NCBI GenBank assembly: GCA_031253995.1
Contig: JAIRVG010000029.1
Location: 1 to 52,227 of the forward strand
Origin: Paucimonas sp.
GTDB lineage: Bacteria > Pseudomonadota > Gammaproteobacteria > Pseudomonadales > Pseudomonadaceae
DNA: 52,227 nucleotides
Reading direction: 5' to 3'
The notes under the pieces are model-generated. The model worked only from the letters and a program-made list of their open reading frames with translations, was not told the DNA's origin and did no database searches. Made by a program: the position numbers and the translations under genes. Within the stretch, counting starts at the first letter, position 1, and every line of letters starts with the position of its first letter. Below are positions 35,977 through 44,806 of this stretch, in pieces.

Positions 35977-37434
35977 ATGGTGGCGTTGCCGACCCTAAGG
36001 ATCATCGGTTTCATTATCGGCATCTTCCTGATCACCCTGGCGATCAGCATGACCGTTCCCATGGCCACGCTGGTCATCTTCGAACGCACCGGCGACATGC
36101 CGTCGTTCCTCTGGTCGAGCCTGATCACCTTCGTCGCCGGCCTCGCCCTGGTGGTGCCGGGCCGTCCGCAACACGTGCACCTGCGCCCGCGGGACATGTA
36201 CCTGCTGACGGTCAGCAGCTGGCTGGTGGTGTGCATCTTCGCCGCCCTGCCGTTCCTGCTGACCCAGCACATCAGCTACACCGACGCCTTCTTCGAAAGC
36301 ATGTCCGGGATCACCGCCACCGGCTCCACCGTGCTCAGCGGCCTGGACAGCATGTCGCCGGGCATCCTGATGTGGCGCTCGCTGCTGCACTGGCTCGGCG
36401 GCATCGGCTTCATCGGCATGGCGGTGGCGATCCTGCCGCTGCTGCGCATCGGTGGCATGCGCCTGTTCCAGACCGAGTCCTCGGACCGCTCGGAAAAGGT
36501 CATGCCGCGCTCGCACATGGTGGCCAAGTCCATCGTGCTGGTGTACATCGGCATCACCATCCTGGGCAGCCTGGCCTTCTGGTGGGCCGGGATGAGCGTG
36601 TTCGACGCGATCAACCACGCCATGTCGGCGATCTCCACCGGCGGGTTCTCCACCTCCGACCAGTCCCTGGCGAAGTGGGACGCACCGGCGGTGCACTGGG
36701 TGGCGGTGGTGGTGATGATCCTCGGCAGCGTGCCCTTCACCCTGTACGTGGCCACCCTGCGCGGCAACCGCAAGGCGCTGATCCGCGACCAGCAGGTCCA
36801 GGGCCTGCTCCTGCTGCTGGTGGTGACCTGGGTGGTGCTCGGCACCTGGTACTGGGCCACCACCAAGCTGCACTGGCTCGACGCCCTGCGCCACGTGGCG
36901 CTGAACGTCACCTCGGTGGTCACCACCACCGGCTTCGCCCTCGGCGACTACAGCCTGTGGGGCAACTTCTCGCTGATGCTGTTCTTCTACCTGGGCTTCA
37001 TCGGCGGCTGCTCCGGCTCCACCGCCGGCGGCATCAAGATCTTCCGCTTCCAGGTCGCCTACATCCTGCTCAAGGCTTCGCTGAACCAGTTGATCCACCC
37101 GCGGGCGGTGATCAAGCAGAAGTACAACGGTCACCGCCTCGACGAAGAGATCGTGCGTTCGATCCTGACCTTCTCGTTCTTCTTCGCCATCACCATCTGC
37201 GTGATCGCCCTGCTGCTGTCGCTGCTCGGCGTGGACTGGATGACCGCCCTGACCGGCGCCGCCAGCACCGTGTCCGGCGTCGGACCGGGCCTGGGCGAGA
37301 CCATCGGCCCGGCCGGCAACTTCGCCAGCCTGCCGGATGCGGCCAAGTGGATCCTCGCCGGCGGCATGCTGCTCGGCCGCCTGGAGATCATTACCGTGCT
37401 GGTGTTGTGTATGCCGGCGTTCTGGCGTCACTGA
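35977..37434 (+). CDS. trkH: Potassium uptake protein TrkH
   Basis: TrkH is the membrane subunit of the Trk K+ uptake system, gated by cytoplasmic TrkA. The 485-residue polytopic protein shows the repeated pore-loop pattern. Selectivity-filter segments are seen in SGITATGSTVLSG, AMSAISTGGFSTSD, TSVVTTTGFALGDY and AASTVSGVGPGLGET, each with the conserved glycine. Other landmarks are LHWLGGIGFIGMAVAILPL and GGCSGSTAGGIKIFR. The ATG at 35977 is preceded by aggg. The last 44 bases overlap the 3' end of the convergent AraC-type gene. P. aeruginosa has trkH (PA3210) in the same neighbourhood as cpx. Confidence 0.96.
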   Translation: MVALPTLRIIGFIIGIFLITLAISMTVPMATLVIFERTGDMPSFLWSSLITFVAGLALVVPGRPQHVHLRPRDMYLLTVSSWLVVCIFAALPFLLTQHISYTDAFFESMSGITATGSTVLSGLDSMSPGILMWRSLLHWLGGIGFIGMAVAILPLLRIGGMRLFQTESSDRSEKVMPRSHMVAKSIVLVYIGITILGSLAFWWAGMSVFDAINHAMSAISTGGFSTSDQSLAKWDAPAVHWVAVVVMILGSVPFTLYVATLRGNRKALIRDQQVQGLLLLLVVTWVVLGTWYWATTKLHWLDALRHVALNVTSVVTTTGFALGDYSLWGNFSLMLFFYLGFIGGCSGSTAGGIKIFRFQVAYILLKASLNQLIHPRAVIKQKYNGHRLDEEIVRSILTFSFFFAITICVIALLLSLLGVDWMTALTGAASTVSGVGPGLGETIGPAGNFASLPDAAKWILAGGMLLGRLEIITVLVLCMPAFWRH

Positions 37435-38464
37435 CGGTTTCCGCCTCGGCCTGGCTCAGGCCATGGCGGCGGGCGCGGTATTCGCCGGGGGTGACATCGA
37501 ACCAGCGGCGGAAGGCGCGGAAGAAGTTGCTCGGGTCGGCGAACCCCAGCAGGTAGGCGGTTTCCAGCAGGGTCATGCCGGGCTGGGCAAGGTACTGCTC
37601 GGCCAGCTCGCGACGGGTGTCGTCGAGCAGGGCCTGGAAGCTGGTGCCCTCTTCCTGCAGGCGCCGCTGCAGGGTGCGCTGGGACAGGTGCAAGGCCTGG
37701 GCCACCAGTTCGCGCTTGGGCTCGCCCTGCGGCAACACCCGGCACAGCACCTGGCGCGCGCGGTGGGTCACCCGGCTTTCCGAGAAGCGCGCCAGATACT
37801 CCCCCGCAAAACGATCGTGCAGAACGGCCATGGCCTCGTTGGCCGTGGGCAAGGGCGACTGCAGGTCCGCCGGGTCGAAGATCACCGCGTCGTAGGCCGC
37901 GTTGAAGACCAGCGGCGAATGGAAAGCGGCCTTGTAGGGTTCGATATCGTCCGGTTGCGGGCCCTGGATCAATACCTTGCGCGGCTGGATGGTGCGCCCG
38001 CTGAGCCAGCTGCACAGCGACAGCGCGCAGGCCAGCGAGGCCTCCGAGCTGTGTCGGGTCGGGGGCAGGTGGTCACCATGCACGGTCAGGATCAGGGCAT
38101 GGCCTTCGGGGCCGAGGTGGAAGCTCAGGTCCGAGCTTTCGGCGATGATCCGCTGGTAGCGCACCAGGCGCTCGAAGCCTTCGGCCAGGGTGCGGCTGGA
38201 CATCAGCGCGTAGCCGACCACATGGAAGGAGGCCGGGCGCACCACCCGGGCCATGTTCAGGCCGATGGCGTGGTTGCCGGACAGGTCCTCGGCGAGCTGC
38301 CAGAGGCGGGTCATGGAATCCTGGGTGAAGCGGGCATCGGGGTCGCTGAGCGCGGCGAAGTCCAGGCCGAGCTTGTTGAAGAGGGCCGGGCAGTCCAGCC
38401 CTTCCAGTTCGAGAGCCTTGACAATCCCCGAGGCCCAGCTTGCTGACGTGGTTCTCTCGTTCAT
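37391..38464 (-). CDS. AraC-family regulator (OruR-like)
   Basis: The 357-residue protein has an N-terminal arabinose-binding-type (Arabinose_bd/GliR) domain of about 200 residues and a C-terminal AraC helix-turn-helix (ELVAQALHLSQRTLQRRLQE, then TAYLLGFADPSNFFRAFRRW). The domain layout and N-terminus MNERTTSASWASGIVKALE resemble the ornithine-utilisation regulator OruR of P. aeruginosa, which I recall beside an Mpo1-like gene as here. That identification is moderate. The ATG at 38464 fits the family. It overlaps the end of trkH by 44 bases and diverges from the Mpo1-like gene. Confidence 0.88.
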   Translation of the reverse strand: MNERTTSASWASGIVKALELEGLDCPALFNKLGLDFAALSDPDARFTQDSMTRLWQLAEDLSGNHAIGLNMARVVRPASFHVVGYALMSSRTLAEGFERLVRYQRIIAESSDLSFHLGPEGHALILTVHGDHLPPTRHSSEASLACALSLCSWLSGRTIQPRKVLIQGPQPDDIEPYKAAFHSPLVFNAAYDAVIFDPADLQSPLPTANEAMAVLHDRFAGEYLARFSESRVTHRARQVLCRVLPQGEPKRELVAQALHLSQRTLQRRLQEEGTSFQALLDDTRRELAEQYLAQPGMTLLETAYLLGFADPSNFFRAFRRWFDVTPGEYRARRHGLSQAEAETVSDARTPAYTTPAR

Positions 38465-38610
38465 GGCTGGCTCTGGTTTGGGGGAAAGACGCAAGGATAC
38501 TAAAGTGGCGCTTATTGTCACTGGCCGTATCAGTCGTTGACTCTAGACTCAGATCAGGCTCCACGCCGTGCAGTTCAAAAAACAGACAATAACAAGGAGG
38601 CGTCTGACCC

Positions 38611-38922
38611 GTGGAAAGTCCTCGACAATTCAACAGCTTTGCGCAGTTCTACCCTTATTACCTGGACGAGCACGCCAATCCGTCTTGCCGTCGCCTGCAT
38701 TTCGTCGGCACCACGCTGGTGATCGCCCTGCTCGCCTACACCATCGCCAGCGGCAAATGGATCTTGCTGCTGGCGGTGCCGTTCGCGGGATATGGTTTTG
38801 CCTGGATCGGGCATTTCTTCTTCGAGAAGAACCGGCCGGCGACCTTTCAGCATCCGTTCTACAGCTTGCTGGGGGATTTCGTGATGTACCGCGACATGTT
38901 GCGGGGGAAGGTCAGTTTCTGA
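38611..38922 (+). CDS. Mpo1-like (DUF962) membrane protein
   Basis: The 103-residue protein has two hydrophobic segments and the DUF962 pattern: FAQFYPYYLDEHANPSCRRL near the start, HFVGTTLVIALLAYTIASGK, then GYGFAWIGHFFFEKNRPATF. The histidines in this family bind Fe2+ in yeast Mpo1, a dioxygenase that shortens 2-hydroxy fatty acids; here His21, His30, His68 and His79-type positions are present. The start is GTG, with aaggagg about 11 bases upstream. A bacterial role is not established. A REP-like palindrome follows the stop. Confidence 0.85.
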   Translation: MESPRQFNSFAQFYPYYLDEHANPSCRRLHFVGTTLVIALLAYTIASGKWILLLAVPFAGYGFAWIGHFFFEKNRPATFQHPFYSLLGDFVMYRDMLRGKVSF

Positions 38923-38930
38923 ACACGTGA

Positions 38931-38965
38931 GGGCCTCATCGCGGGCGTTGCCCGCCATGAGGCCC
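38931..38965. repeat. REP-like palindrome between convergent genes
   Basis: gggcctcatcgcgggc-gtt-gcccgccatgaggccc is an almost perfect palindrome related to the REP units at 1308 and 9247. It starts 8 bases after the Mpo1-like stop and ends at the stop of the LpxH-like gene, so it may end both transcripts. Confidence 0.8.
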
Positions 38966-38966
38966 T

Positions 38967-39785
38967 TCAGCCTTGCACGGACTCGGCGACCTGCGCCTCC
39001 TCCTGCACCTGCCGCGCCTGGTCATCTGCCAGCCGATAGAGTTCGATATTACCGTCCCAATGCTCGATCAGCGCCGTGCACGACTCCACCCAATCCCCGC
39101 AGTTGAGATAGTCCACCTCGCCCACCTTGCGGATCTCGGCATGGTGGATGTGCCCGCAGACCACCCCATGGAAGCCCTGCTTCACGCACTCGTGGGCAAT
39201 GGCTTCCTCGAAATCGCTGATGAAGTTCACCGCCGTCTTGACCTTGTGCTTCAGGTACGCCGACAGCGACCAGTAGCCATAGCCATACCGCGCACGCCAG
39301 TAGTTGAGCCAGCGATTGAGGGTGAGGGTGAATTCGTAGGCCGAATCGCCCAGGAACGCCAGCCAGCGGTGATAACGGGTGATGACGTCGAACTGGTCGC
39401 CATGGATCACCAGCAGGCGGCGGCCATCGGCGGTGAGGTGCTCGGCCTGGTCCACCAGGTGGATATTGCCGAGGATCAGCTTGGAATAGCGACGGAGGAA
39501 CTCATCGTGGTTGCCGGTGACGTAGATCACCTCGGTGCCACGCTTGCTCATGGTCAGCAGGCGGCGGATCACGTTGGTGTGAGCCTGCGGCCAGTACATG
39601 CCGCCGCGCAGTTTCCAGCCATCGATGATGTCGCCGACCAGGTAGATGCGGTCGGCGTGGTAGCGCTTGAGGAACTGCGACAGGTGCTCGGCCTGGCAAT
39701 CCCGGGTGCCGAGATGCACATCGGAAATCCACAAGGTGCGAACGCGCTGTTTGCGCGTGGGTTTGAGCAACGCGGCACTGGTCAT
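38967..39785 (-). CDS. UDP-2,3-diacylglucosamine pyrophosphatase-like metallophosphoesterase
   Basis: The 272-residue calcineurin-type phosphoesterase is related to LpxH. Metal-binding motifs are seen in order: TLWISDVHLGTRD, YLVGDIIDGWK, VTGNHDEFLRR, LLVIHGDQFD and VVCGHIHHAEIR. In LpxH such enzymes split UDP-diacylglucosamine in lipid A synthesis. This is the longer COG2908 branch, whose substrate is less certain, so no symbol is given. The ATG at 39785 (MTSAALLKPTRKQRVR) has ggag 8 bases before it; the open frame upstream runs antisense to the AraC gene. It diverges from that gene. Confidence 0.88.
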   Translation of the reverse strand: MTSAALLKPTRKQRVRTLWISDVHLGTRDCQAEHLSQFLKRYHADRIYLVGDIIDGWKLRGGMYWPQAHTNVIRRLLTMSKRGTEVIYVTGNHDEFLRRYSKLILGNIHLVDQAEHLTADGRRLLVIHGDQFDVITRYHRWLAFLGDSAYEFTLTLNRWLNYWRARYGYGYWSLSAYLKHKVKTAVNFISDFEEAIAHECVKQGFHGVVCGHIHHAEIRKVGEVDYLNCGDWVESCTALIEHWDGNIELYRLADDQARQVQEEAQVAESVQG

Positions 39786-39920
39786 GGACTGGGCTCCGGC
39801 AGACTTTGGGCGAGCTTGCCAAGTGGCGGTTAATCGTCCATGACAGTCATGCGGCAATCCCATTACAGCCGCCGAAGCGTACACTGTGCACTTTCCTCCC
39901 GTTTTCCGGCCCTGGCAGCG

Positions 39921-40685
39921 ATGAACAGCGACCCGATCCTTTCCCTGCGCCACTACCGCGACGACCTGATCGCCCACGCCCACGAGCACCCGCAACTGGT
40001 GTTCGGCCTGCACGGGCGCCTGGAATTCGAAGTCGACGGCCGTGGCGGGCGGGTCGAGCGCCAGGACCTCATGGTGGTCCCCGCCGGTGCGCACCACATC
40101 TGCGACAGCGCCGCCGGCAGCCATTGCCTGGTGCTGGATGTCCCCGGCTGCGCCTGGGTGGAAGACAGCCTGGGCGCCCATGTCGATCCTTGCCGGCGCC
40201 TGCTCGAACGCCCCGGCACCTTGCAACTGGACAGCCGCCAGCAGCAACTGGTGGACTGGCTCGCCCAGAGCCCGGTCGACGATCCGCTGATCGCCCGCCA
40301 GGGCGCAGTACTGCTGCTCGCCAGCCTGAATGGCGCCGCTGCCCTCGCCCCCACCCAACGACAACTGCCCTACGCCGCCTTCGACGCCCATATCGAGCAG
40401 TACGCCGCCTACCCGCTGCAGGTCGCCGACCTGGCGCGCCTGGCCGGACTGTCCAGCGCCCGCCTGCATGCGCGCTTCATGGCCGAACGCGGTATCACGC
40501 CGATGGACTACCTGCGCCAGCGCCGCCTGCTGCGGGCGCGGCAATTGCTGCAAGGCACCGCGCTGCCCATCGGCGAGATCGCCAGCCGGGTCGGCTACAG
40601 CTCCCAGAGCGCCTTCGCCGCCGCCGTGCTCAAGGCCTTCGGCCGCAGTCCCGGCGTCCTGCGTCGCGAGTCCGGCGACAACTGA
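39921..40685 (+). CDS. AraC-family regulator with cupin-type sensor
   Basis: The 254-residue protein has a short N-terminal cupin-like domain (HAHEHPQLVFGLHGRLEFEV, then VVPAGAHHICDSAAGSHCLV) and a C-terminal AraC helix-turn-helix (LQVADLARLAGLSSARLHAR, then IGEIASRVGYSSQSAFAAAV). The ATG at 39921 begins MNSDPILSLRHYRDDLIAHA, typical of this class; an upstream start at 39840 lies in the divergent promoter region. It lies 77 bases upstream of an EamA-family exporter on the same strand and probably regulates it, a common pairing (inference). The inducer is unknown. Confidence 0.9.
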   Translation: MNSDPILSLRHYRDDLIAHAHEHPQLVFGLHGRLEFEVDGRGGRVERQDLMVVPAGAHHICDSAAGSHCLVLDVPGCAWVEDSLGAHVDPCRRLLERPGTLQLDSRQQQLVDWLAQSPVDDPLIARQGAVLLLASLNGAAALAPTQRQLPYAAFDAHIEQYAAYPLQVADLARLAGLSSARLHARFMAERGITPMDYLRQRRLLRARQLLQGTALPIGEIASRVGYSSQSAFAAAVLKAFGRSPGVLRRESGDN

Positions 40686-40762
40686 CGCGAGGATCGCGAC
40701 AGACAGTGCCGCGCCACGCGCCGTAGACTGGCCGCGCAATCTCCCACCGCGCAAGGACCACC

Positions 40763-41644
40763 ATGAACCACCGCACCGCCCTCGGCGCCCTGCATATCGG
40801 CGCGCTGTTCTTCGGCCTGACCGGCGTCTTCGGCAAGCTGGCCAGCGCCTCGCCGGCAATCATCGTGTTCGGCCGCGCGGCCTTCGCCGTGCTTGCCCTG
40901 GGCCTGTTCGCACGTCTCGCCGGGCCGAGCTGGAAAGCCCTGCAAGCCCGGGACTGGCGCCGCCTGGGCCTCGGTGGCGTGCTGCTGGCCGGGCACTGGG
41001 TGAGCTTCTTCATCGCCGTGAAAGTCGGCGGCGTGGCCATCGCCACCCTCGGCTTCGCCAGCTTCCCGGCCTTTACCGTGATCCTCGAAGGCGTGCTGTT
41101 CCGCGAGCGCATTCGCGGCAACGAAATGATGCTGGTGGCGCTGGTGAGCCTCGGCCTGGTGCTGGTCACCCCGGACTTCGACCTCGCCAGCGAAGCCACC
41201 GGCGGCCTGCTCTGGGCGCTGTTGTCGGGCCTGCTGTTCGCCTTGCTGTCGCTGACCAACCGCGCCGGCTCCGGGCGGATTCCGGCGGTGCAGGCGGCGC
41301 TGTGCCAGAACCTGGTGGTCGCCCTGTGCCTGCTGCCGATCGCGGCACCGGCCTTGCCTGCGGTACCGGCCATCGACTGGCTGTGGATCGGCCTGCTCGG
41401 GGTGTTCTGCACCGGCGTCGCCCACAGCCTGTTCGTCGCCGCGCTCGGCGTGATCAAGGCGCGCACCGCCGCGGTGGTGTTCGCCCTCGAACCGGTCTAC
41501 GGCATCGTCATGGCCTGGCTGCTGTTCGCCGAAACACCGACGCCGCGCATGCTCGCCGGCGGCGTGCTGATCATCTTCGCCATCGTCATTTCCAGCCGGC
41601 TCGCCGCCAGCGGGGAATCACGCAAGGCGGCGACCGGGCATTAA
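40763..41644 (+). CDS. EamA/DMT-family exporter
   Basis: The 293-residue inner-membrane protein has ten predicted membrane helices arranged as two EamA repeats (about 8-140 and 150-285), with blocks such as IVFGRAAFAVLALGLFARLA and ALEPVYGIVMAWLLFAE. DMT exporters move amino acids or other metabolites; the substrate is not predictable. The ATG has aaggacc upstream. The TAA stop sits in a palindromic TTAA shared with the stop of the convergent SelW-like gene. Confidence 0.92.
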   Translation: MNHRTALGALHIGALFFGLTGVFGKLASASPAIIVFGRAAFAVLALGLFARLAGPSWKALQARDWRRLGLGGVLLAGHWVSFFIAVKVGGVAIATLGFASFPAFTVILEGVLFRERIRGNEMMLVALVSLGLVLVTPDFDLASEATGGLLWALLSGLLFALLSLTNRAGSGRIPAVQAALCQNLVVALCLLPIAAPALPAVPAIDWLWIGLLGVFCTGVAHSLFVAALGVIKARTAAVVFALEPVYGIVMAWLLFAETPTPRMLAGGVLIIFAIVISSRLAASGESRKAATGH

Positions 41645-41922
41645 CGGTCGTTGTGGCCCAGGTCGCGCTGCGGATCGATCTGGTCGCGCACCCGCTGCTT
41701 GAGCACCTTGGCTTCGGGGAAGCCGCCGTCGGCCTTGCGCTCCCAGATCTGCACGCCCTCGCAGGTGATACGGAAATTGCCGCCGGTGGCCGGCTCCAGG
41801 GCCACCCGGGCGAGATCGTCACTGAAGGTGCTGAGCAGTTCCTGGGCCAGCCAGGCGGCCCGCAGCAGCCACTGGCACTGGGTGCAGTAGGTAATGACGA
41901 TTTCCGGCTTCGAAGCGCTCAC
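41641..41922 (-). CDS. SelT/SelW/SelH-type thioredoxin-like protein (Rdx family)
   Basis: The 93-residue protein has the Rdx fold signature with a CxxC redox motif near the N-terminus, ITYCTQCQWLLRAAWLAQEL. It later has ALEPATGGNFRITCEGVQIW and ends in the family's KQRVRDQIDP. In selenoprotein W the second cysteine is selenocysteine; here both are cysteine. A glutathione- or protein-linked redox role is inferred from the family. The GTG at 41922 has gagg 8 bases upstream; a TTG six codons earlier is possible. Confidence 0.9.
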   Translation of the reverse strand: MSASKPEIVITYCTQCQWLLRAAWLAQELLSTFSDDLARVALEPATGGNFRITCEGVQIWERKADGGFPEAKVLKQRVRDQIDPQRDLGHNDR

Positions 41923-41989
41923 GACGACAACCTCAAACAAAATGTGTGGCGCTTATACTAGCGGTTTGCCCCTGGTTCCGAGAATCACG

Positions 41990-44176
41990 ATGCGCCGCCT
42001 GCTGTTGAGCCTCCTGCTAGTCCTGACCCCGCTTACCCTCCTGGCCGCCGAAGCCACCCGGCCCAAGGTCGGCCTGGTCCTGTCCGGCGGTGCCGCCCGC
42101 GGCCTGGCCCATATCGGCGTGCTCAAGGCCCTGGAGGAACAGGGGGTGAAGATCGATGCCATCGCCGGCACCAGCATGGGCGCGGTGATCGGCGGCCTCT
42201 ACGCATCCGGCTACACGGTCGCGGAACTGGAAAAACTGGCGCGCAGCATCGACTGGCAACAGGCCCTGTCCGACGCCCCGCCACGCAAGGACGTGCCGTT
42301 CCGGCGCAAGCAGGACGACCGGGATTTCCTGGTCAAGCAGAAGATCAGCTTCCGCGACGACGGCAGCCTCGGCCTGCCGCTGGGGGTGATCCAGGGCCAG
42401 AACCTGGCGCTGCTGCTGGAAAGCCTGCTGGCCCACACCAGCGACACCCGCGACTTCAACAAGCTGCCGATCCCCTTCCGCGCCGTCGCCACCGATATCG
42501 CCAGCGGCGAGAAGGTGGTGTTCAGCCGTGGCCACCTGCCCCAGGTGATCCGCGCCAGCATGTCGATCCCGGCGGTGTTCGCCCCGGTGGAGCTGGACGG
42601 CCGCCTGCTGGTGGATGGCGGTATGGTCGACAACATCCCGCTGGATATCGTCCGCGAGATGGGCGTCGACCTGGCCATCGTGGTCGATATCGGCACCCCG
42701 CTGCGCAGCCGCAAGCAGCTGGGCACGGTGGTGGACGTGCTCAACCAGTCCATTACCCTGATGACCCGGCGCAACTCGGAAGAACAACTGGCCGCCCTGC
42801 ACCGCGACGACATCCTGATTCAGCCGCCGCTGGCCAGCATCAGCGCCACCGATTTCGGCCGGGCCGAAGAAATGATGGAGGCCGGCTACCGCGCCACGCG
42901 CATCCTGGACGCCCGCCTCTCGGCCCTGCGCCCGGCAGAAGGTGATGTCCAGTTGGCGGTGGCACGCTCGCCGCAGCAGCGTACGCCGGTGATCACGGCG
43001 ATTCGGGTGGAGAACGACTCCAAGGTCAGTGACGACGTGATCCGCTACTACATCCGCCAGCACATCGGTGAACCGCTGGACCTGGATCGCCTGCAGACCG
43101 ACATGGGCACCCTGTATGGCCTGGATTACTTCGACCGGGTGCAGTACCGCGTGGTGCACAAGGGCCAGGACCACACCCTGGTGATCAACGCCCGCGGGCG
43201 CACCGGCGGCACCGACTACCTGCGCCTGGGCCTGAACCTGTCGGACGACATGCGTGGCGACAGCGCCTTCAACCTCGGCGCCAGCTACCGGGTCAACGGC
43301 ATCAACAAGCTGGGCGCGGAATGGCTGACCCGGGCGCAGATCGGCGATGTGCAGGAGCTGTACAGCGAGTTCTACCAGCCACTGGACGCCGGCTCGCGTT
43401 ACTTCGTCGCGCCGTTCCTCAGCCTGGGTTCACAGAACATCGAGGCCACCCTGGACAACGACCCGGTCGCCGAATACCGGCTGGAGCGCTACGGCTTCGG
43501 GCTCAATGTCGGCCGGCAGATCGGCACCAGCGGCGAGGTACGCCTGGGGGTCGGCCAGGCCTGGGGCGAGGCGAACGTGCGTATCGGCGACCAGGACCTG
43601 CCCAAGGTCAGCTTCAGCGAAGGCTTCTACGAGCTGAAGTATTCGTTCGACACCCTGGACAACGTCTACTTCCCCCACCACGGCGAGGATGTCCGCCTGA
43701 CCCTGCGCCAGTTCGAGCCGGAACTGGGCTCGGACCAGCGCTACCGGCAGTGGGACTTCAAGCTGGACAAGGCCTTGAGCAGCGGGCCGAACACCTTTGT
43801 CCTGGGCGGACGCTACGGACGCACGCTGGACGATGCCGAGGTGGTGGTGTCGAGCATGGTGATGGGCGGGGCGCGGCAGTTGTCGGGTTTCCGGCAGAAC
43901 TCACTGTCAGGTCAGAACCTGAGCCTGGCGCGGGTGGTGTATTACCGGCGGCTGACGCCGCGGGCCTACCTGCCGCTGGACTTCCCGTTGTACCTGGGGG
44001 GATCGCTGGAACGCGGGCGGGTGTGGAACAACGACAACGAGTTCGACAGTGGCTATATCAATGCCGCGAGCATCTTCCTGGGCTTCGATACGCCGCTGGG
44101 GCCGTTGAGCTTCAGTTATGGGTTCAACACCGAGGATCAGAAGGCGATCTATCTGAACCTGGGACAAACCTTCTAG
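41990..44176 (+). CDS. plpD: Type Vd autotransporter patatin-like phospholipase
   Basis: PlpD-type proteins carry a secreted lipase on a single-chain outer-membrane barrel. The 728-residue protein has a signal peptide (about 1-20) and a patatin domain with oxyanion loop GGAARG (33-38), nucleophile Ser62 in AGTSMGAV and Asp209 in LLVDGGMVDN. A POTRA domain follows (about 320-395, ITAIRVENDSKVSDDVIRYY), then a 16-strand-type barrel ending with the aromatic C-terminus YLNLGQTF needed for BAM assembly. Length and catalytic spacing match P. aeruginosa PlpD. Phospholipase A1 activity is known for that homologue. It is followed by a palindromic repeat and a convergent marR gene, an order I recall as similar in P. 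aeruginosa. Confidence 0.95.
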   Translation: MRRLLLSLLLVLTPLTLLAAEATRPKVGLVLSGGAARGLAHIGVLKALEEQGVKIDAIAGTSMGAVIGGLYASGYTVAELEKLARSIDWQQALSDAPPRKDVPFRRKQDDRDFLVKQKISFRDDGSLGLPLGVIQGQNLALLLESLLAHTSDTRDFNKLPIPFRAVATDIASGEKVVFSRGHLPQVIRASMSIPAVFAPVELDGRLLVDGGMVDNIPLDIVREMGVDLAIVVDIGTPLRSRKQLGTVVDVLNQSITLMTRRNSEEQLAALHRDDILIQPPLASISATDFGRAEEMMEAGYRATRILDARLSALRPAEGDVQLAVARSPQQRTPVITAIRVENDSKVSDDVIRYYIRQHIGEPLDLDRLQTDMGTLYGLDYFDRVQYRVVHKGQDHTLVINARGRTGGTDYLRLGLNLSDDMRGDSAFNLGASYRVNGINKLGAEWLTRAQIGDVQELYSEFYQPLDAGSRYFVAPFLSLGSQNIEATLDNDPVAEYRLERYGFGLNVGRQIGTSGEVRLGVGQAWGEANVRIGDQDLPKVSFSEGFYELKYSFDTLDNVYFPHHGEDVRLTLRQFEPELGSDQRYRQWDFKLDKALSSGPNTFVLGGRYGRTLDDAEVVVSSMVMGGARQLSGFRQNSLSGQNLSLARVVYYRRLTPRAYLPLDFPLYLGGSLERGRVWNNDNEFDSGYINAASIFLGFDTPLGPLSFSYGFNTEDQKAIYLNLGQTF

Positions 44177-44190
44177 GGGCTGGACGAAGA

Positions 44191-44236
44191 CGCGGACCAT
44201 GTGAGAGCGGGTTCAACCGCTCCCACATGGTCCGCG
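44191..44236. repeat. Palindromic repeat between plpD and marR-type gene
   Basis: cgcggaccatgtg(a)gagcgg-gttcaa-ccgctcccacatggtccgcg is a nearly perfect 20-bp stem. It is the best-preserved copy of the element also seen at 21314-21357, and sits between convergent genes where it can end both transcripts. Confidence 0.85.
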
Positions 44237-44249
44237 CTGAATCAATGCG

Positions 44250-44690
44250 TCAGACCTTGGACTTGTCGAGGTTCGCCAGGATTCGCGTGTGCACCCGCAT
44301 GCACACCGCCAGTTCTTCCTCGTCCACCCCGCTGAACAACTCCACCCGCAACGCATTGGCAATCGTCTCGATCTGGTCGATCAGCGGCTTGGCCGGCGGG
44401 CACAGGACGATCTTCTTGGCCCGACGGTCTTCCACCACCGCCTGGCGCTTGACCAGGCCCTGGGATTCCAGGCTGTCCAGCAGGCGGGCCAGGGTCGGCC
44501 CCTCGACGCCCACGCTCTGGGCCAGTTCACGCTGGGTCGGGGCTTCTTCGAAACGGGCGAGGTGCAGCAGCACCAGCCAGCGCGCCTGGGACAGGTTGAG
44601 GCCGGCGAGGCGGCGGTCCAGCTCGGCACGCCAGCCACGGGACATATGGGCCAGCTGCATGCCGAAGCGGTGTTGATCGGTGAGGGGCAT
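44250..44690 (-). CDS. MarR-family regulator
   Basis: The 146-residue winged-helix protein has the MarR pattern: GLNLSQARWLVLLHLARFEE, then TQRELAQSVGVEGPTLARLL (recognition helix) and VVEDRRAKKIVLC (wing, with the DRR motif). MarR dimers usually repress nearby genes or their own gene and respond to phenolic or oxidative signals. It converges on plpD, and P. aeruginosa has a MarR gene at the equivalent place. Target and ligand are unknown. The ATG at 44690 is natural. Confidence 0.92.
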   Translation of the reverse strand: MPLTDQHRFGMQLAHMSRGWRAELDRRLAGLNLSQARWLVLLHLARFEEAPTQRELAQSVGVEGPTLARLLDSLESQGLVKRQAVVEDRRAKKIVLCPPAKPLIDQIETIANALRVELFSGVDEEELAVCMRVHTRILANLDKSKV

Positions 44691-44806
44691 GAAAAACTCT
44701 TATTCAGAACTAATTATTAGCCAGCTAACCATGCCCGTTGCGCTTAGGCAAGGTTCATCTGGATGACGCTTCGGACCAAACGTAAGAATTCGTGACGCCC
44801 CCTGGC

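Noticed and set aside
36231..37556. A 441-codon plus-strand frame inside trkH.
   Set aside because: It is a shifted frame of trkH, with Arg/Ala/His-rich noise. The TrkH frame has all pore-loop motifs.
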